In this document: positions 23,001 through 25,461 of the stretch, one piece after another | Layout: each line of letters starts with the position of its first letter | How positions within the stretch are numbered: the first letter of the stretch is position 1 | Assembly (NCBI GenBank): GCA_903928395.1 | Contig: CAIYQS010000073.1 | Coordinates: forward strand, 1-25,461 | DNA from: an uncultured Actinomycetes bacterium | GTDB lineage: Bacteria; Actinomycetota; Actinomycetes; Nanopelagicales; Nanopelagicaceae | Reading direction: 5' to 3' | DNA length: 25,461 nt | Notes under the pieces: model-generated | The model's database searches: none | Told to the model about the DNA's origin: nothing | Seen by the model: only the letters and a program-made list of their open reading frames with translations | Made by a program: the position numbers and the translations under genes

Positions 23001-24919
23001 ATAATGGAAACGGAAATACAGGTGGATCAGCCCCGGGAACTGTTGGCCATACAGCGGGGTCTACCGTCACAGTGCTTGGAAATACGGGTTCACTAGTTCT
23101 CACTAATCAAACCTTCTTTGGCTGGAACACCGCGGCCAATGGAAGTGGTACGTCTTATGCACCTGGCGCAACATTTACCATGCCCGGCACGGCAGTCACA
23201 CTTTACGCACAGTGGACAACGGTTACTTCCATTTCTCCAACTTCAGGAACTCTCGTTGGTGGAACGCCAATCACGATTACTGGCACAAATTTCACTGGCG
23301 CAACTGGCGCAACCATAAATGGAGTCGCAGTAACCAGCTTTGTTGTGGTAAATCCAACGACCATCACGGCTATCGCCCCTGCAGGCGTTACCGGCGCGGC
23401 CAAGAACGTTGTCGTAACAACTCCAACTGGAAGCGCTACTGGATCAGGTCTTTACACTTATTTTGCGACGGTTACATTTAACAACAACAGTGGATCTGGG
23501 TCCATGGCCAACCAAACGGCCAGCGTCGCAACTGCGCTCACAACTAACACGTTTACTCGCTCTTTGTACTATTTTGCCAATTGGAACACGGCAGCAGATG
23601 GAAGTGGAACTTCATATGCAAATGGTGCTTCATACCCATTTGCCTCTGATGTGACGCTTTACGCAATTTGGAATGGACCTCCAACAATAACTTTGGTTTC
23701 ACCATCTGTTGGCCCGCTTGCTGGCGGAACAACTGTGAATGTCACCGGAACAAACTTCACCGGTGCGACCTCTGTAACCATCAATGGTGTGAATGTCACG
23801 AGTTTTACAGTTAATTCATCCACCTCGATTACGTTAACGACGCCAGCCGGAAGCAGCATCGGCGCAAAAGATCTTGTGATCACAGCTCCTTACGGAATTG
23901 CGACTGGAGCAGGTGTTTATTCTTACCAAACCTCAGTGACGTTTAACGCCAATGGTGGTACAGGAACGATGGCAAATCAGACTGCTTCGGCTCCAACTGC
24001 ACTGACGGCAAATGCATTTACCTATGCAAATTCAACCTTCTTAGGTTGGAATACTTTGGCGAACGGCACCGGAACGGCTTATGCCAATTCCGCAAGTTTC
24101 CCATTTACGGCAAACACCACGCTTTATGCCCAATGGATCCACGTTACTTCAGTCTCTCCAACGAGTGGTCCACTGGCAGGTGGCACGGCAATAACAATTA
24201 CCGGTACGGGGTTCACAGGCGCAACCGGTGTCACGATCAATGGTGTTGCTGCGACGAGTGTCGTTGTCGTGAATTCAACGACAATCACGGCGGTAACTCC
24301 AGTCGGAGCTTCGGTCGGTGCCAAGGACATAATCGTTACCGTTCCTGGGGGATCAGCAACGGGTGCCGCCCTCTACACCTACTATGCAACGGTTACTTTT
24401 AATGGAAATGGCTCAACTTCAGGTTCGATGTCAAACCAGTCAGCGAGCGTTCCAACTGCACTAACCTCTAATGCGTTTGCAAAAACCAATTCATCGTTCA
24501 CTGGTTGGAACACTGCTGCGAACGGATCGGGTACCGCTTACGCGAATAGTGCTTCCTATCCATTCGCGGTAGACGTTACTTTGTATGCACAATGGATGAC
24601 GGTTACTTCCATCTCTCCAAACTCAGGTACCACTCTCGGTGGAACGTCAATCACCATCACAGGTACCAATTTCACCGGCGCAACCGGGGCGACGATAAAT
24701 GGAATTCCAATCACTTCATTCGTGGTCGTAAATTCGACCACGATTACGGGAGTTACGCCTGCGAGTGCGAGTGCGGGTGCAAAAGATGTTGTAGTTACCG
24801 CTCCATCTGGAACAGCAACCGGTACCGGAATTTATACTTACAATTTAGCTGCACAGACGATTGTCATAACTTCAACGCCAACAACTCCAACTTACGGTGG
24901 AACATATTCACTCACCTGA
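20084..24919 (+). CDS. giant secreted repeat protein (propeller-like, IPT/TIG and InlB-type repeats), ended by an in-frame TGA
   Basis: Secreted surface or adhesin-like protein of 1611 residues up to the TGA. The signal peptide spans about 1-32, cut after AYA. Residues about 35-290 look like a propeller-type domain (repeated short beta segments, e.g. NPADNYIYAM; DUF6923-like). About 293-415 is a fibronectin-like section ending in LSPNTTYYYQSAAI. From about 418 come seven IPT/TIG domains (ISPxSG..GGT..ITGTNFTGAT) and eight Listeria-Bacteroides (InlB B-type) repeats (VTFNANGGTG...GWNTAANGSGTAY...LYAQW). An Ig-like section begins near 1590 and is cut at residue 1611. The same frame continues past the stop. 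The start has AGGTGA seven bases upstream. No cell-wall anchor is visible before the stop. A role in attachment is inferred from the domain types only. Confidence 0.88.
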   Translation: MGIKRLKKFLPAFLSMALAPILPILAVSPAYAVGSPFVCDSHFYQVSNGQFYVLNFPGFTYSKVGSAATVTNLNSAGWNPADNYIYAMASNTSLRQIASDGSITTPGTITGLTAENGGDFISNDKMIVVSTGSAAIQLLTLNRTGGVVTSGTGTNITVTGSGSYTGSLDIAIFPSTGGTYVGYSLNGTVLTTFTFPNGSPTTASYTTKTVTGLQNGATGAFGAQWVDSQGNFYAYDNTTTPAAATNALYEINRTDLNSVATTIAANDVQEETAPGAAPNDGVSCRTAPSVFAPQMTTTASITNVSGTSALATGYLVTNVYPVNPLGNENNAKICYSLSPTVDTTPGNTYGLLVGASCFTTSQTFPANGTTQNFSVVLTGLSPNTTYYYQSAAINTPPGSIAPFAGFSPVASFTTPAIPTFTSISPASGSVGGGDSATITGTNFTGATSVTIDGIPVTSFTVNSPTSITITTPAGTTLGAKNVVITTPGGTATGPGAFTYVGQVTFNANGGTGSMPAQSGSSPAALNANAFSFTGSTFLGWNTAANGSGTAYSNGATYPFTSSTTLYAQWLTVASVAPPVGPLSSTTPITITGTGFTGATGVTVNGVAATSVVVVNATTITAVVPTSATVGPKNVVVTTPAGTGTGTGLFTYQATVTFNGNGSTGGSTAAQSASVATNLTANGFTRTGYTFAGWNTIAGGGGTAYANSASYTFASDLTLYAQWTGISNNVTYNANLAGTTGSVPGTVAYATGATVTVVGNTGTLAKSGFTFAGWNTAADGSGTTYQAGNTFTMPGAAVTLYARWTALPTVTSVSANTGDIAGGNTVTITGTNFTGVTAVTINGVAVTSFTFLTSTTISVVVPAGTSTGAKSILVTTPGGTNTANTLYTYTVTVSFNANGGTGTMANQTNSVATALTADGFTPATGYTANVPFWSTLPGGGGTTYANLASFPFNTTTADLTLYAQWTGTSLNVIYNGNGNTGGSAPGTVGHTAGSTVTVLGNTGSLVLTNQTFFGWNTAANGSGTSYAPGATFTMPGTAVTLYAQWTTVTSISPTSGTLVGGTPITITGTNFTGATGATINGVAVTSFVVVNPTTITAIAPAGVTGAAKNVVVTTPTGSATGSGLYTYFATVTFNNNSGSGSMANQTASVATALTTNTFTRSLYYFANWNTAADGSGTSYANGASYPFASDVTLYAIWNGPPTITLVSPSVGPLAGGTTVNVTGTNFTGATSVTINGVNVTSFTVNSSTSITLTTPAGSSIGAKDLVITAPYGIATGAGVYSYQTSVTFNANGGTGTMANQTASAPTALTANAFTYANSTFLGWNTLANGTGTAYANSASFPFTANTTLYAQWIHVTSVSPTSGPLAGGTAITITGTGFTGATGVTINGVAATSVVVVNSTTITAVTPVGASVGAKDIIVTVPGGSATGAALYTYYATVTFNGNGSTSGSMSNQSASVPTALTSNAFAKTNSSFTGWNTAANGSGTAYANSASYPFAVDVTLYAQWMTVTSISPNSGTTLGGTSITITGTNFTGATGATINGIPITSFVVVNSTTITGVTPASASAGAKDVVVTAPSGTATGTGIYTYNLAAQTIVITSTPTTPTYGGTYSLT
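21335..22249 (+). repeat. four-domain block, copy 1 (TIG1-InlB1-TIG2-InlB2)
   Basis: Resembles 23672-24595 domain by domain in the same order, at an offset of 2337-2346 bases. TIG1 shares SFTVNSxTSITxTTPAG with TIG5, and TIG2 shares GTGFTGATGVTxNGVAATSV with TIG6. InlB-type 1 shares STFLGWNT with 7, and 2 shares TVTFNGNGST with 8. Similarity was judged by eye on the protein. Confidence 0.65.
23672..24595 (+). repeat. four-domain block, copy 2 (TIG5-InlB7-TIG6-InlB8)
   Basis: Second copy of the block at 21335-22249. The copies have diverged at the DNA level, so the duplication is older than the exact 243-base repeat at the end of the window. Confidence 0.65.
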
Positions 24920-25461
24920 ACTAGCGGTGGCTCTGGTAATCCTGTTGTTTACACCAGCGCAACTCCTGGCGTTTGTACTGTCTCTGGCTCCACCGTCACC
25001 TTTGTTGGAAATGGCACTTGTACTATCAATGCCAACCAAGCTGGAAATGCTGTTTACGCCGCCGCGACTCAAGTACAACAGACATTCACGGTTTCTAAGG
25101 CAACCTTGACCATCACCGCCTCTAGCCCAACTGTGATCTATGGAGCTGCTGTTCCAACGATCACCGCTAGCTACGCTGGCTTTGTTAATGGCGATACCTC
25201 AGCAGTCGTTACCGGTCAGAGCTGCTCGACTGCTTACACCGTGACCAGCGCTGTTGGTTCAAACCCAGCCACCACCTGTTCTGGTGGAACTGCAACGAAC
25301 TACACCATCTCTTATGTCGCAGGTGTTGTCACCATCAATAAGGCAACCTTGACCATCACCGCCTCTAGCCCAACTGTGATCTATGGAGCTGCTGTTCCAA
25401 CGATCACCGCTAGCTACGCTGGCTTTGTTAATGGCGATACCTCAGCAGTCGTTACCGGTCA
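24920..25461 (+). pseudogene. in-frame continuation of the giant repeat protein beyond the TGA, open at window end
   Basis: The frame of the 20084 gene stays open for 180 codons after the TGA and continues the same domain. TSGGSGNPVVYTSATPGVCT, then NGTCTINANQAGNAVYAAAT and FTV complete an Ig-like unit that starts before the stop at QTIVITSTPTTPTYGGTYSL. MBG-type repeats (KATLTITASSPTVIYGAAVP...) follow. No start codon with a ribosome binding site lies just after the TGA, so this part can be made only by read-through or if the stop is a sequence error. If the stop is real, the part is a disabled 3' end. Confidence 0.75.
25097..25461 (+). repeat. exact tandem repeat, 243-base unit (81 codons), running off the window
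   Basis: Unit 1 is 25097-25339; unit 2 begins at 25340 and all 122 bases visible match unit 1 exactly. The unit length is a multiple of three, so the frame is kept. Each unit encodes an MBG-type segment with two cysteines (QSCSTAYTV and TTCSGGTA) and ends before the next KATLTITAS. More copies may follow outside the window. Confidence 0.93.

Larger units (their letters stand above)
21335..24850 (+). repeat. interleaved array of 7 IPT/TIG and 8 InlB-type repeat units
   Basis: Unit positions by codon. TIG: 21335-21589, 21791-22042, 22493-22756, 23216-23467, 23672-23935, 24137-24388, 24596-24850 (252-264 bases each). InlB-type: 21590-21790, 22043-22249, 22250-22492, 22757-22975, 22976-23215, 23468-23671, 23936-24136, 24389-24595 (201-243 bases). 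InlB-type units 3 and 5 are a distinct subtype with VTVxGNTG and TFTMPGxAVTLYA, and each follows another InlB-type unit directly, forming doublets. Boundaries are accurate to a few residues. Confidence 0.9.

Noticed and set aside
24917..24940. TGA as selenocysteine or reassigned Trp codon
   Set aside because: The position is in a structural Ig-like repeat with no redox context, no convincing SECIS-like hairpin follows directly, and TGA ends many other genes here, so neither selenocysteine nor a changed code is supported.
21335..25461. CRISPR-like or mobile repeat array
   Set aside because: The repeats are 200-265 bases, in frame, coding and diverged. They lack the short exact repeat and unique-spacer layout of CRISPR, and no transposase or terminal repeats were seen.

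Overview
The window looks like a compact, mid-GC actinobacterial chromosome. Nearly all genes are on the + strand, most neighbours overlap by 1-8 bases, and there are two families that are mainly actinobacterial (DUF3027 and a 59-codon DUF2530-like gene). The order rplM-rpsI-glmM-glmS-acpS-alr-tsaE-tsaB/rimI-tsaD-groL is the known actinobacterial neighbourhood. The moderate GC and tight packing suggest a streamlined freshwater lineage of the Nanopelagicales/acI type, but this is an inference and no 16S or marker search was possible.

Layout. 1-934: ribosomal proteins L13 (5' end cut) and S9. 963-6259: envelope-precursor block, with GlmM and GlmS making amino sugars, a PAP2-type phosphatase, AcpS (holo-ACP synthase) and Alr (alanine racemase), mostly chained by ATGA overlaps. 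6292-12645: a cassette between alr and tsaE, made of a complete LivGFHM/SBP-type ABC importer and a secreted alpha/beta hydrolase coupled to the binding-protein gene by a TAATG overlap. It ends at a strong intrinsic terminator. 12719-15149: tRNA t6A modification genes tsaE, a tsaB-rimI fusion and tsaD. 15183-16898: a CIRCE-controlled groL without groES, followed by a terminator. 16966-19646: DUF3027 protein, cold-shock protein, a convergent DUF2530-like mini-gene and a divergent MFS exporter. 19647-20083: a structured 437-base interval with inverted repeats and a possible leaderless 85-aa ORF.

20084-25461 (open at the window end): a very large secreted repeat protein, with signal peptide, propeller-like N-terminus, fibronectin-like section, seven IPT/TIG domains interleaved with eight InlB-type (Listeria-Bacteroides) repeats, then Ig-like/MBG-type repeats. 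An in-frame TGA at 24917-24919 interrupts it, yet the same frame stays open and continues the domain pattern to the window end, where an exact 243-base tandem repeat begins.

Two patterns stand out beyond the gene list. First, at least four genes, and possibly a fifth, start exactly six bases after a TANNNT box, which indicates leaderless transcripts. Two of these boxes lie directly behind the previous gene's terminator. Second, the repeat protein carries a four-domain block duplication about 2.34 kb apart plus the in-frame stop, so it looks like a fast-evolving, possibly phase-variable or decaying surface protein. I see no CRISPR array, transposase, tRNA or rRNA gene.
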